DNA from: CAVUWL01 sp963787415 | GTDB lineage: Bacteria; Actinomycetota; Thermoleophilia; Solirubrobacterales; 70-9 | NCBI GenBank assembly: GCA_963787415.1 | Contig: CAWBCO010000003.1 | Location: 1,004,552-1,068,551, forward strand | DNA: 64,000 bases | Direction of reading: 5' to 3' | Shown: piece after piece, positions 42,905 to 53,366 of the stretch | Numbering within the stretch: the stretch's first letter is position 1 | How the letters are laid out: each line of letters starts with the position of its first letter | Notes under the pieces: generated by a model | What the model was told of the DNA's origin: nothing | Seen by the model: the letters and a program-made list of their open reading frames with translations, nothing else | Database searches by the model: none | Made by a program: the position numbers and the translations under genes

Positions 42905-43168
42905 CTAACTCTCCAGATCGAACAATTCAGCAAGGTGAGCATCGAGTTGGCTGCGCAGCACAAACCAATTCCGCCCGATCTTCCGGCCCGGGATCACTCC
43001 CCGGCGCAAGTAGTCAAGCGCCGTTGAGCGCTGTACTTGGAGGATGGCAGCCACGTCTGCCGGGGTGAGCAAGTCGCTGCGTGTAACGGGCTGCCGCTGG
43101 GCTGCCGAAATCTCTGGCATCTGACGCCGAGTCGGATGGTGATGAACGTTCCTGGTCGTGGTAGCCAT
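42905..43168 (-). CDS. Excisionase-family helix-turn-helix protein
   Basis: An 87-residue protein from ATG 43168 (GGAG site upstream). The MerR/excisionase-like domain LLTPADVAAILQVQRSTALDYLRRG followed by PGRKIGRNWFVLRSQLDAHL is clear. Such proteins direct excision of mobile elements or regulate transcription. No integrase is found in the window, so its partner is unknown. Confidence 0.75.
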   Translation of the reverse strand: MATTTRNVHHHPTRRQMPEISAAQRQPVTRSDLLTPADVAAILQVQRSTALDYLRRGVIPGRKIGRNWFVLRSQLDAHLAELFDLES

Positions 43169-43881
43169 TACGAGCTCCAGCGCTGCGTCGACGAAACCCA
43201 CGAAGCCCATGCTGGCCCCTTCGGCCTCCGACTTGCAACTACCGGATCGTCGGCACGGAGGCCCATCTTCATTGGATCACACATCGATGGGCCAGCGGCT
43301 CTGGACATAAGGGCTCTCCTCAAATCGGCAATTCGGCTGATGTCAGGGTTTCACGGGTCTCCATCACTCTGGTCGCTGGCAATGCATTCATACCTCCAAG
43401 ACATTGGCGAGAGCATTTCGATACCCCCGAGTCAAGAAACCGGGACTTCGACTGCATTCGAGAGGGCGATCGGTCACCTATCGAGTGCCGACGGGTGACT
43501 TTCTCTTCTCCCGAGCTGGCCCATCCAAGAATTGGGCGCAAGGAAACCGTGTGGAGGGCGCGACGGGACCGAGCGCCAAGTGGCTTCGAAGAGTGGCTGA
43601 CTACCGGGGGCGCGTATCGCGCAGATTGCACTCGGGCTGCGCATTGCTCCATAGAAGGCCACTTCAAAACCCAACGTTGGAAACTCAGCGAGGCCGGAGT
43701 AACAGGCTCATGGGTGGCAGCTGATCAAAACCGCAAGCGCGAAGCTAAGGCCTATCGCCTTAAGCGTGAGAAATCCGTCCGGCCTTAGACCGCGCTTTGC
43801 AGCCTGCGCTCGACGAGCCGCATCACCTTGAAGTCCCGCAACGGACCTGCTACCAATTCTTTCCAGACACCGGAGGGATCA
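43169..43881. other. Intergenic stretch with no recognised gene
   Basis: About 700 bases. Frames on both strands overlap one another and show no family-like sequence or convincing ribosome site except the GGAGG of the gene starting at 43882. Possibly more decayed mobile DNA. Confidence 0.4.
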
Positions 43882-46008
43882 ATGCTCGCATCTCCAGGCA
43901 ATAGAGATGACTATACGTCGGCGAGGGACGAGGGACCAAACAACGAAGCAAAGGGCCATGAATTCGGCAGGGCATCTCCCGCGAGTGGTACACGGACGTC
44001 CAGCAGGCGCATTTTGGTCTGGTTTACTTGCCTAGTATTTGGCCCACTCGTTTTTGGCGCAAACTCGGCCCAGGCAACCCCCACACACCGCTTTTCCTTC
44101 TACCTCAACGGTACAGGCCCGAGCGCCTTGTCATGGCCCACAGGCGTCGCTGTGGACAGCTCGACCGACTCTTCAGCGAATGATGTCTATGTCGCCGATC
44201 GTTTCGACCACCGAGTCGAGAAGTTCGACTCGGTAGGGCACTTTATCCTAATGTTTGGCGAAAACGTCAATAAAACCACAGGGGCTGCGATCTGCACAGC
44301 TGCATCTGGCAACGTCTGCCAATCCGGTACCAGCACCTCAATGCCAGGTGGCTTCGTGAATCCCCAGGCCGTGGCCGTCGACAGCTCCGACGGACCCTCC
44401 AGGGGAGACGTCTACGTCGCCGACCGCGGCGATGAACGGATATCGAAGTTTGACCCCTCGGGACATCTGATCGAAACTTGGGCATTGAGCGGCCAACTTA
44501 CCTTGGAAAGCGGCCCGAATGGACTCGCAGTGGATCGAGGCGGCAATTTATTCACCGTGTCCGGTAACAACCCTACGACAGTCCATGAGTTTAACGAAAA
44601 CGGCGGCGAAATATCCTCTTTCCAGACGTCGTACGCCGCGGAATTCGCAATCGCCGTTGACTCCTCGGATCAACTTTTCATGCTAACTAGCTCTCGCAAT
44701 ATCGCCGGATTCACCTCTGCCGGCAAGAAACTCGGCTTAATCTCGGGCGCCAATGAAGCGGTGGGGTTGGCTCTTGAATCTTTCACGGGAGAACTCTATG
44801 TCAATCAACAAGAAGGTGTCATCAGTCAATACCCCGAGACCTGTGTAGGTTTTGAATGCAGTCCATTCGTATCTTTTGGTAAAGGATATCTTCGAAGTGG
44901 GCCTGAAGACGGGGTTGCAGTCGATACATCAACCCATGCTGTCTACGTCGCCAATCCGCGTGCGCAAGGAGGCGGAGATATCGCAGCGTTTTTTGCTGCA
45001 GAAGCGATACCCGAAGTCACCGCCAGTACGAAAATAATAGCCAATCGAAGCGCGACTATCGTCGGCCATTTAATCCCCGCTGTCAATATGGGAGATGGCG
45101 AAATTCAGGGATGCTACGTCGAATATGTTGAAGAACTAAGTTTCGAGGCCAGCGGCTACTCAACCGCTGAGACGGCTCCCTGCGATCCCGCTCCGCCATA
45201 TGTAAGCCCTACTGATATCAGCTCGTCTCTGGGCGGCCTAAAGGCTGGCACAAGATATCGCTACCGCCTAGTGGCAACTAATTCAGTTGGCAAGAGTACA
45301 TCCATGGAAGCATCCTTCACTACGCTCGACCTTCCTGAAGTCACAACGGAGCCGGCGACGAATGCCGCCGCGACGACGACGACACTAAACGGCCGGGTTG
45401 ATCCAGCCGGCGCTCCGCCTATCGGTGAATGTGAATTTGAATATGTCGATGAATCAGAATACTCCGCAACGGGATATCGCTACGCGAAGACGGCTCCTTG
45501 TGCTCCCGCTACTCCCTATCTGGATTCCACTGAGGTCAGCGCGGCTGTTACTGGACTTCAACCGTCGACAGACTATCGCTATCGCGTTGCTGCGACGGAT
45601 TCCAACGGGCGGAGCGTCGGTGCGGACAGCACGTTTGCGACGCTGCCTGAAGGCGAGCCTTCTAAGGTAAAGCGCAAGCCCCACAGGGTGGCGAAGGCTG
45701 GTTCGGTTCGCTGTTCGCTGCGAGCCTGCTCTCGATCTTTGGAGGGATCGACTCGACTCCAATCTTGGACATCGCCTAGGTTTCCTTCGAGATACGGCTG
45801 GCTATTCAGCGTTTATAGGAGAGGCCATTCGCTTCCTAATACCAACAGCAAGGGCGGCTGCTCAGGAACCTTCGCTGGGCATGGCCTGGTCGCTATCTTG
45901 AATGGCTGTCAAGGGAGGTTCAAGCTGATCTATCTCGGATCTGGTCCGTTTAGGATTCGTTGGAGAATCTTTGCGCATTGCCAGTGCGCGGATCGAACGA
46001 ACCGGTGA
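43882..46008 (+). CDS. Large exported NHL-repeat and Fn3-like protein
   Basis: A 708-residue protein from ATG 43882 behind GGAGG (a TTG 54 bases upstream is less likely). After about 40 polar residues a membrane/signal segment (FTCLVFGPLVFG) precedes NHL-type propeller repeats with GVAVDSS...DVYVADRFDHRVEKFD motifs up to about residue 380. Two Fn3-like repeats follow with the FEYVDE..YS and TDYRYRVAATDSNG patterns, then a Cys-rich basic end (VRCSLRACSRS). Base composition is visibly lower in GC than its neighbours. Likely surface-located; function unknown. Confidence 0.75.
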   Translation: MLASPGNRDDYTSARDEGPNNEAKGHEFGRASPASGTRTSSRRILVWFTCLVFGPLVFGANSAQATPTHRFSFYLNGTGPSALSWPTGVAVDSSTDSSANDVYVADRFDHRVEKFDSVGHFILMFGENVNKTTGAAICTAASGNVCQSGTSTSMPGGFVNPQAVAVDSSDGPSRGDVYVADRGDERISKFDPSGHLIETWALSGQLTLESGPNGLAVDRGGNLFTVSGNNPTTVHEFNENGGEISSFQTSYAAEFAIAVDSSDQLFMLTSSRNIAGFTSAGKKLGLISGANEAVGLALESFTGELYVNQQEGVISQYPETCVGFECSPFVSFGKGYLRSGPEDGVAVDTSTHAVYVANPRAQGGGDIAAFFAAEAIPEVTASTKIIANRSATIVGHLIPAVNMGDGEIQGCYVEYVEELSFEASGYSTAETAPCDPAPPYVSPTDISSSLGGLKAGTRYRYRLVATNSVGKSTSMEASFTTLDLPEVTTEPATNAAATTTTLNGRVDPAGAPPIGECEFEYVDESEYSATGYRYAKTAPCAPATPYLDSTEVSAAVTGLQPSTDYRYRVAATDSNGRSVGADSTFATLPEGEPSKVKRKPHRVAKAGSVRCSLRACSRSLEGSTRLQSWTSPRFPSRYGWLFSVYRRGHSLPNTNSKGGCSGTFAGHGLVAILNGCQGRFKLIYLGSGPFRIRWRIFAHCQCADRTNR

Positions 46009-46120
46009 TCTCAACCCAGCGCTGACGCGGCATCCGTGGTCTGAGCTTCCGCTAACAAGAACCGCGCCGCGCCGCGACTTCGGCGTGGCGAGGTGCCCCC
46101 GGGTGAAGTTTGCGCCCGGC

Positions 46121-48900
46121 TCAGCTGCGCTCTTCGCGGCGGCGCTTGGCGTCGTGCTTTGATCTCTTCTTCTTCACCTTACAGGCGGTCTTCGTCTTCA
46201 CCTGCTGGGTCAGGGTCTTTCCGTTTTGACCGGTGAATTCGATCGTGGAGACGGTCGGGGCGCTGCAAAGACTCTGGGTATTTGAGAGGTACCCCTTGGA
46301 GCCACCGAAGAGGGTGAAGCGGAAGTGCCCGATCGGAGCGTCGGGGACGACGGGTACCACGGTCTTCAGGCGGCCGTTTTGAACCGAGGAGGATTCGGCC
46401 TCTGGCATCAGGGTCACCTGGCCGCCGAGGATGAAGGCGAGGTGCGGCAGGACGCCGAAACCGGAGACGGCATAGACCGGCCCCTTGAGCGGCGCTTCCA
46501 GCAGCGGCGTTTCGGTGATCGCTTCCCCGATCGGCTGGCGTCCGGCGCACTGATCGGAGGCGAGTTCCGCCCTGTCGCAGAGATTGCCGAGGTGGCGCTG
46601 GTCGATCTCGAAGGCTTTCGGCAGAGTCACCGAGAGCGATTTGATGTTGGCATTGCCTGCTTTGGTACTGAGTTCGATTGCGAGACTGGGATCCTTGCTG
46701 CGGGCGGTGGCCTTGTGACCTCCCAGTTGGGTGATCGACATACGCGGGGTGAAGGGGAGCGACGCGCAGTTATCGACATGAAAGTAGGAGGAGAAGTTGG
46801 CCACCGTACCCTGATCACCGACGCCCTGGGAGGCGACCGAGAAGGGCGAGCAATTGGTCGGGTTGATCATGAAGTTCGGCTTATCGATACTCACCTCAAT
46901 TTCGCGCAACCGGATCGGAATGCCGCCGATGATCTCCGGCACGGTTTCAGAGTCAGCGATCACGTGAGCATCGAGGGGGTCGACGTGGAGGGCGACCCGA
47001 ACGACGACGGTGCCGTAGTCATAGGGACCGGCCAGCGCCGGGGTGACGGCGACCAGACTCAGAGGTGCTCCCTGAAACGGTCCGGCCAGATAGATCTTGC
47101 CGTAGGCGTGGAAGGGGTGTGATCCGGGCCCGGCCGCGACATTGGAGGTGCCGATTTCAGAGCTCGACGGGCAGCTCGGCTGCGCCTGCTCGATTTTGCC
47201 TGCCGTGTTGGCCGCCGCGGCGATGTCTGCCTCCGGGCAGTAGGTGACGCCGTGCAGGTTGGCGGTCAGGCCTGGGGGCATGGTGAAATTCAGATTGCCG
47301 AGGAACTGGTCCCCGTCTTCGCGATTGAGTTTCAGGGTGAAGGATGAGAAGGCCCCGGCGCGCGAGTTGGAAGTCCCGGCTTCAAGGGTCGGGTTGAAGG
47401 GCCGCACCTGCCCGGGGCAGGCGCGGCCCGCGGGACCGGTTTCGATCCCGAAGTTGAACCCGGTGTGGACGGTTGGCCAGGGCCGAATTCCACGGCACGA
47501 AGGTGGATTCGAGCTGGTAGACGAGCAGGAGGTCGGAGTCGCCATCAGTCCCCGGTCGGAGGCGAAGAGATGGACCTGGAATTCATCGAAGGGAACCTGC
47601 GGCAGGTCTTCGAAGTGGGCGGTGAGCTGGCCGGTACGGGGATCGGGATGGAAGGTGCCAACGAGCTTGGCGTTGATGCCGAACCCGGAGGTCATCATGA
47701 AGAGGCGATACTGGTTGCCGGGCAGCGGTTCTCCGATGTAGACAGATCCTTCCAGCATGCCTTCGAGGGCGAGCGAGTGGATGCCCATCGGGTCCCGATC
47801 TTGGACTGGTCCGGACAGTGGCCGGGTTCTTCGCTGCCGAAATTGGCCTCGGCTTCAGTGCAGGCGCTCTGCCCGTCCGCCGCGTCGGGGTTGATCGTCA
47901 GGCCCGGCGGCAGGGTGACGTTGGCTTCTTTCAGGTCGGAGGGCGAGACCGCAAAGCCGAAGAACTGCGGGTCTTTGAGGTCGATATCGAGACCCGAGGG
48001 CGAGTCGGTGGCGTGGCTGGTCGGGCCTCCGTAGAGCAGCGGCTTGAAGGTCTGGCGTTCGCATTCGGTCGTCGGTGGGAAACTCGATCCTGCCGTCGAG
48101 ACGTGTTTGAGATCCTGGTAGGTGCGGACTTCCAGCGTGGTCGGCAGGGCATTGCCGGTGCAGAGGCTGGGGTTGTCTGTCAGCGGCTGGATCGGGATAT
48201 GCGATTCGAGCGGACCGCCAAGGCATGAGGTGTCGGCGAGGCCGGGGCAGCCCGCGGGTTCGCCGAGGATGCCTTTCGGGAAGCGATTGATATTGTTTTC
48301 GGCGGCCCCCGGGAAGCCCCAGAAGGTGAGGTGGGCGCTTGCGAGCGGCGTCAGCTGCGTGATGTCGGCGACTGTGAAGCGGAGGCCGTAGTCGCCGCCC
48401 GTTCGGGCGGTAATCGGGATGTTGATCGGTATGTTGAGAGTCGGAACGATGAAAGCGAAGTCGGCCGTCGTCCCCTGATCGGGCAGCATCATGTAGATCG
48501 GCGCCGTTCCGAGTAGGTAGTTCGGATTGCCTTCGTTTTTGGCGTGGATCGTGATCAGGCCCACTTGCGAGTCCGACGGGCACTCCTCGAGGGCGAATTG
48601 CTGCGAGGTGCACTGGACGACGGATCGCGGATTGCCGAAGACGCCTTCCGGGGTGTTGACGATCAGGTCCTTCGCGGCCTCGGGGCTGCCGGGGTTTTCG
48701 AGGACGATGTTGGTTTCGATGTTCGGGTGCCCGCCCGCGGCCGAGGTTGAGGCGGTGGTGGTGAAGGTTTCGATGCCCTCGGTGGCCCATGCGGAGCTCG
48801 CCAGGGCGGCCATCGCGATCAGGGTCGCGATCAGGGCGAGAGCCGCGCGCATCGTCGGAACCGTATGCCTCTTCGAACGCATCCGCGGCACCTCAGCCAT
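46121..48900 (-). CDS. Giant exported protein, paralogue of the 56-kb gene, frameshifted
   Basis: Two frames together form one protein. From ATG 48900 a signal peptide (ALIATLIAMAALASSAWA) leads into a Cys-containing repeat domain (TTASTSAAGGHPNIETNI) up to SKIGT near 47787; the next frame continues at once with MGIHSLALEGMLEGSVYIGEP to the stop at 46121. The intact paralogue at 56138 has SKVGTLSIESSALPGPLPG in the same place, so the break is a one- or two-base change. The end is strongly basic (KKKRSKHDAKRRREERS). The start overlaps the upstream stop by 8 bases. Function unknown. Confidence 0.75.
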
Positions 48901-51900
48901 TCCTGTCGTTCTTGCCGTGGGCAGACTTCCTGCGACTGCTGCCTGGCTTCTTCTTGTGCATCTTCGAGTGACCCTTCTTGGCGCTCTTCTTCACGCACTT
49001 CTTGCCGCGAAGCACCTTGCCATGCGAGCAAGTCTTCTTCGCCGCGGGCGTTTCGAGGTACTGGCCACCGGTACCGCGGATCGTCCCGATTGCGGGCGGC
49101 CCGGGCGCTGGCGAGGAGGCACCGTGGCACTCGTCCGACGCTTTGCAGGTGACCGGCGGCGGCGTGTAGGGGAAGCCGCCTTTTTCGCGGGCGTCGTAGA
49201 TCTTCACGAGGCTTCCATTTGTGTCCTGGGGCACGAGCGTGTCGCGGGTGAAGAAGTAGACGTCCTTGCCGTCTTCGCTGGCTCCGAGGAGGCTCGAGTT
49301 GAATGGGCTGACGCCGGTCGAGATCAGCTGGACCGTGCCGTTCGACCACTCATAGGCATCCTCCTTGCCGTCGAGGTCGCGCGGAGCGATCGCATCAGTC
49401 GAGTCGAAGAAGACACGTCCGTCCTCGACCAGCCCGAGGCCGTTCCTGGGCAGAGAAGAGTTGCCGGCCGCTCGAGCGTTGGTCGGGTTGCAGGAGGCGC
49501 ATTCCATTTTCCCGCTAGATGGTTCGTAACGGAAGACCTCTGAGTGTTCGTTGCTGTTGTAACCAGTCAGCGACTCGGGAGAAGAAAAAGCCGCGTACCT
49601 GCCGTCCGGCGTGACCTGGAAGTCGCCGTAAGTGTGCGTTTCCGGCTGCGATTTGGCGTGTCGGACGGCGAGGTTTTCCAAGAGGTGGAATTCGGCCGCT
49701 TCATAGCCCAATTCGGTGATTTTGAAGCCTTCGTGGAATGCGGTTGCGTAGACGTGATGGTTAGCCGGATTGACGCCGATTTTGCGGGGCCCGAAGGCAA
49801 GTTTGCCTTCGGCGTAATGGCCGATCAGGACACCGGATGGCCGATAGGCGGCAACGCGTTCGTCTTCGGATTCGGGAACAAAGATTTCGTTGGTTTCGGG
49901 GTCGGCGGCGACCGAGGGACCGCCGGAGGCGAAGCTGGAGCCGGGGACTACCGGGTAGGGACTCGGGCCGAATTCGGACGGGATGAACTTCTTGACCCTT
50001 TCGCCTTCGTCGCCGACGTAGAGGTTGCCTTCGCCGTCGACTGCCGCACCCATCGGGTAGAACGCGGGAACTTCGAGCGCCGTCACCTGATAGTCGGCTT
50101 TGCTGATCGGCATCGCACTCGAGGTCGGTTCGAGCCGGTAGATCCGACCGCTTTCGTATTCCGCGACGTAGACGACGCCGTTGGCGGAGTCGACGGCGAT
50201 CCCGGATGGTTCGTCGAAGCCGCTAAGGTTGCCGACTTCTTCGCCGCTAGACGCGTAGACCTTCACCGCGCCATTGCCGGGCGCGAGAAAGAAGTCGCCG
50301 GAGAAGGGACCTGAGGAGTTGTCAACCGCGATGTTCGCAAGGTAATTTTGGAAGGAAGCAGGCAGTTCGTTGCTGCCGCCGGCCGCCGGCGCCGTGAAGT
50401 CGTCCGGCGCACCGTTTTCCTTGAAGCGAGCGATCGTCCCTTTGCTGCTGTTGAGGACATAGACGTCTCCGTTGGAGGCACCGCTCACGGCACCAGCCCC
50501 TTTGACGCCACCGAATTCGGTGCCCAGGACCGGCCGCGCCGGGGGCGGCGGCGCCGGCCTGCCGATGCTGGAGTCGATCGTGGCAACGAATTCTGGCGAG
50601 CCGCCGGGCTGGACGACGTAGAGGTTCGGCTGATTAAGCGTCCCTTCCGATCCGTCGAGCTGCTCGGGGCTGAGGAAGTAGAAGGTGCCGCTGTTTTCGG
50701 CCACTCCGGCGCCGCCGGCGAGGGCGAGAGCGTCGCAGTTCTCTTCACCGGCGTTAGTGTTCCATTCTTCGGGCGGTTCACAGGTCGCCGCTCCCCCACC
50801 CTTCGAGATCAGGGTGAGCCTGAGGTTGCCGAGCGGGTCGACTTCGGCCTCGTAGATATCGGCTTCTCCGTCGGCGTCTTCACCGACGAGACTGTCGTCA
50901 GTGGTGAAGAAGACCTTGCTGCCGTCGGCGGTCATCCCGTCGAAAAGGGCCCCGTCCGTCGCGCCAGGTGTCAAGTCGATGCTGTCGGGCGAAGTGCCGA
51001 TATGCATGTAGAGATGGCGGTATTCGTTGCCGGCCCCGTCTTCGGAGACCTTCTTGCCGACGATCACACGGGAGCCGTCGGTCGAGACGTCGAGCTCGGC
51101 GATGCCTTCGCCGGTCAGCGTCGCGCCCGAGGGTTCGGTTGAGACGAGCTGCGTCGCGCCGGAGCTGAGGTCGCGCTCGTAGATCGAGACGTCGCCGTTT
51201 TCGTTGCCGCCGTTGGCGAGCTTGGTGGTGCTACCGAAGATCAGGTGTTCACCGTCGGCGGAGAGATAGCGGCCCACGTGCCCGGCCGGATTGGCGACGG
51301 CCCCCATTCCCTCGGCGAGCTGCCCGTTCGGGAGGCGAAGCGGGATGTTGGTCGAGCCGTCTTCGAAGCACGGGGAGCAGATGCCCGAGCCGCCGAAGGC
51401 GAAGGTGCCGAGGGTCGGATCGGCGTCGAGGAGAGGGGACCCGAAGGCTTCGGTCGAGAAGGGGTTTTCGGAGGAGACGCCGACGTATTCGGTTTTCCAG
51501 CCTTCGCTGCCGCGCGTCGCGACGTAAGGATCAGGGCCGTGGTTGGGAGCTGCGCCGACTCCGGGGATCGCGCCGGATTTGACCGAGTAGAGAACCTTCG
51601 ACGAGGCCGCCGGGTAGCCGTCGAACGGGGTCTGGCCGGCGACCAGGTCGGATTCGACGTTGTAGCCACCGGTGTTCCCGGCCGAGACGAGCTCGTAGGC
51701 GCGGCAATCGAGCAGCAGGGCAGAGCTGGTCTGCTGCCTGACGTGGGCGTTCGGGCAGGGATCGACGACGTTTTCGGTGGTCGGGAAGGTCGTGAAGATC
51801 TCGTCGGCGCCGGGCGTCGATCCTGACTGGTTGGTCGCGACGACCCGGTAGTGATACCTGGTGCCATCGGTCAGGCCGGTGACCCTGAAGGAGACTTGGA

Positions 51901-53365
51901 CCGGGAGGGTCCCGCTCCCGACCGGCGATTCGATGCTCGATTCGCAGGAGCTCGATTCGCAGGCTTCCGGCCCGTATTCGACGCGGAAGGTCGTCGGCAC
52001 CCCTTCGGGGTTGACGGTCGCGTGCACGAGGGCCTGGTCGGAATGGACTTCGCTGACGTACTGTTCGGTAATGATCGGCCTGGCAGACTGGATGAAGTTC
52101 CCGTCGGCACCGACGGCCTTGCCGTTGGCGTTGGCGACGATCAGCCGGTAGTGGTAGGTCTGGCCCTTAGAGAGGCCGGAGATTTCAGCACTGACGTCCT
52201 GGGCCCCGGAGCCGTTGATCGCTTCGCCCTGGGAACATGGCGTCATGTGTCCGTAGAAAGCGTTCGGACCCCATTCGAACTTGCAGCTGTTGGTTTCGAT
52301 CCCGTCGGGATCGACACTGCCGTGAATTACCGCCGAAGTCCCTTCGATCGCGGTGACGCCTCCCTTGAGAACGCCTGGGATGTTGAGAGTGCCGCCGGTG
52401 GGGAAGATGTCGACGCGCTTGCTCGGTTCTCCGCTGCCGGCGAAGACCTTCTCGTTGGACCCGTCTACGGCCACGGCGTGGATGCCTTCGAGCCCCGGGA
52501 CCGGCGACCCAAACGAGGCAATCTGCGTCCCGGCGGCGTTGTACTCCCAGATTTTCCGGACGCCTTCCTGGGTGCCGGCAAGGTAGACGTTGTTAGTCGT
52601 CGGCGAAACTGCAACACTGGCGTCGTACCCTTCGCCAGAGGGATCGACGGCGTAGAGCAGTTCGCCGGCTTCGTTATATTTACGAAGTTGCTCTCCCGCT
52701 CCGGTCCATTCGAGGGAGTAGATGTTGCCGTTGCTGTCGATGCCCATATTCTCGTTGGTGAAGCCAGATTCGCCGAAGCTGTATTCGCGCCCGGTGGGTT
52801 CTCCAGAGGGCTTGTACTCGGCGATGCCCGTTCCGAACGAGGAGTGCATGACCCAGAAGTTGTCCGTGGTCGGGTTGACCGCGATGGCGCGCGCATTGCT
52901 GGAACTGATCGGGAAGCCGAGTACGGGCGAGCCGTTGGGATTGAACGCGTAGACCTTTCCGCCATTGACGACGTAAATTCGCCCCTGATTGGCGGTTCCC
53001 GAGTTGTCGATCGCGACGTAGGGGCCTTCTTCGCTATAGCTCGCACTGCCGGGGAGAGGAAGAGTCGAGGTCCCACCCAGCAAGGGGTAGGTGTACGGCT
53101 TCGCGTGCCCTGAGGCGTCGAACTGGGAAATCCCGCGACCGGTCGTGACGTAGACGTAGTGGTTTTCGTCGTTGACGCCGACTTCCTTGATGAGATTTCC
53201 AAATTCACCGGCGGTGGAATCAGAGCCGTTGAAGCTTTCGCCGAGGTATTCGTGCTGGATGACCTGTTCGGCCGAAGCGGGTGCGGCGGCGAGCGCCGGC
53301 ACGATCAGCGCGGCGGTGAGCGCCGCGGCGAGCGCCCAGCGGCGGAGCCCCTTCCTGCTCTTCAT
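48893..53365 (-). CDS. Giant exported NHL/Fn3/TolB-like protein with nested propeller
   Basis: About 1490 residues from ATG 53365 (an open stretch upstream is non-family). Order: signal peptide (AALTAALIVPALAAAPASA), NHL propeller, two Fn3-like repeats (ATVNPEGVPTTFRVEYGPEA, GTRYHYRVVATNQSG), the module CPNAHVRQQT...LLDCRAYELVS, and TolB/PD40-like blades (MTADGSKVFFTTDD). A second NHL-type propeller of roughly 300 residues is inserted after FVATID, then TolB blades resume at FQVTPDGRYAAF. The end has IYDAREKGGFPY, DECHGAS, a Cys pair (CSHGKVLRGKKCVKK) and a Lys/Arg tail ending DRNG. It begins one base after the 53367 stop. Role unknown; probably cell-surface. Confidence 0.78.
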   Translation of the reverse strand: MKSRKGLRRWALAAALTAALIVPALAAAPASAEQVIQHEYLGESFNGSDSTAGEFGNLIKEVGVNDENHYVYVTTGRGISQFDASGHAKPYTYPLLGGTSTLPLPGSASYSEEGPYVAIDNSGTANQGRIYVVNGGKVYAFNPNGSPVLGFPISSSNARAIAVNPTTDNFWVMHSSFGTGIAEYKPSGEPTGREYSFGESGFTNENMGIDSNGNIYSLEWTGAGEQLRKYNEAGELLYAVDPSGEGYDASVAVSPTTNNVYLAGTQEGVRKIWEYNAAGTQIASFGSPVPGLEGIHAVAVDGSNEKVFAGSGEPSKRVDIFPTGGTLNIPGVLKGGVTAIEGTSAVIHGSVDPDGIETNSCKFEWGPNAFYGHMTPCSQGEAINGSGAQDVSAEISGLSKGQTYHYRLIVANANGKAVGADGNFIQSARPIITEQYVSEVHSDQALVHATVNPEGVPTTFRVEYGPEACESSSCESSIESPVGSGTLPVQVSFRVTGLTDGTRYHYRVVATNQSGSTPGADEIFTTFPTTENVVDPCPNAHVRQQTSSALLLDCRAYELVSAGNTGGYNVESDLVAGQTPFDGYPAASSKVLYSVKSGAIPGVGAAPNHGPDPYVATRGSEGWKTEYVGVSSENPFSTEAFGSPLLDADPTLGTFAFGGSGICSPCFEDGSTNIPLRLPNGQLAEGMGAVANPAGHVGRYLSADGEHLIFGSTTKLANGGNENGDVSIYERDLSSGATQLVSTEPSGATLTGEGIAELDVSTDGSRVIVGKKVSEDGAGNEYRHLYMHIGTSPDSIDLTPGATDGALFDGMTADGSKVFFTTDDSLVGEDADGEADIYEAEVDPLGNLRLTLISKGGGAATCEPPEEWNTNAGEENCDALALAGGAGVAENSGTFYFLSPEQLDGSEGTLNQPNLYVVQPGGSPEFVATIDSSIGRPAPPPPARPVLGTEFGGVKGAGAVSGASNGDVYVLNSSKGTIARFKENGAPDDFTAPAAGGSNELPASFQNYLANIAVDNSSGPFSGDFFLAPGNGAVKVYASSGEEVGNLSGFDEPSGIAVDSANGVVYVAEYESGRIYRLEPTSSAMPISKADYQVTALEVPAFYPMGAAVDGEGNLYVGDEGERVKKFIPSEFGPSPYPVVPGSSFASGGPSVAADPETNEIFVPESEDERVAAYRPSGVLIGHYAEGKLAFGPRKIGVNPANHHVYATAFHEGFKITELGYEAAEFHLLENLAVRHAKSQPETHTYGDFQVTPDGRYAAFSSPESLTGYNSNEHSEVFRYEPSSGKMECASCNPTNARAAGNSSLPRNGLGLVEDGRVFFDSTDAIAPRDLDGKEDAYEWSNGTVQLISTGVSPFNSSLLGASEDGKDVYFFTRDTLVPQDTNGSLVKIYDAREKGGFPYTPPPVTCKASDECHGASSPAPGPPAIGTIRGTGGQYLETPAAKKTCSHGKVLRGKKCVKKSAKKGHSKMHKKKPGSSRRKSAHGKNDRNG

Positions 53366-53366
53366 C

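Noticed and set aside
39525..43210. Complete integrative element at tRNA-Arg
   Set aside because: No integrase gene and no repeat of the tRNA 3' end found in the window.
43037..43498. 153-codon plus-strand ORF
   Set aside because: Overlaps the excisionase gene in antisense and has no family-like sequence or ribosome site.
51851..53113. 420-codon plus-strand ORF, with similar long ones at 53619-55220 and 60956-62380
   Set aside because: Antisense to the giant exported proteins; Val/Gly/Asp-rich composition mirrors the opposite strand.
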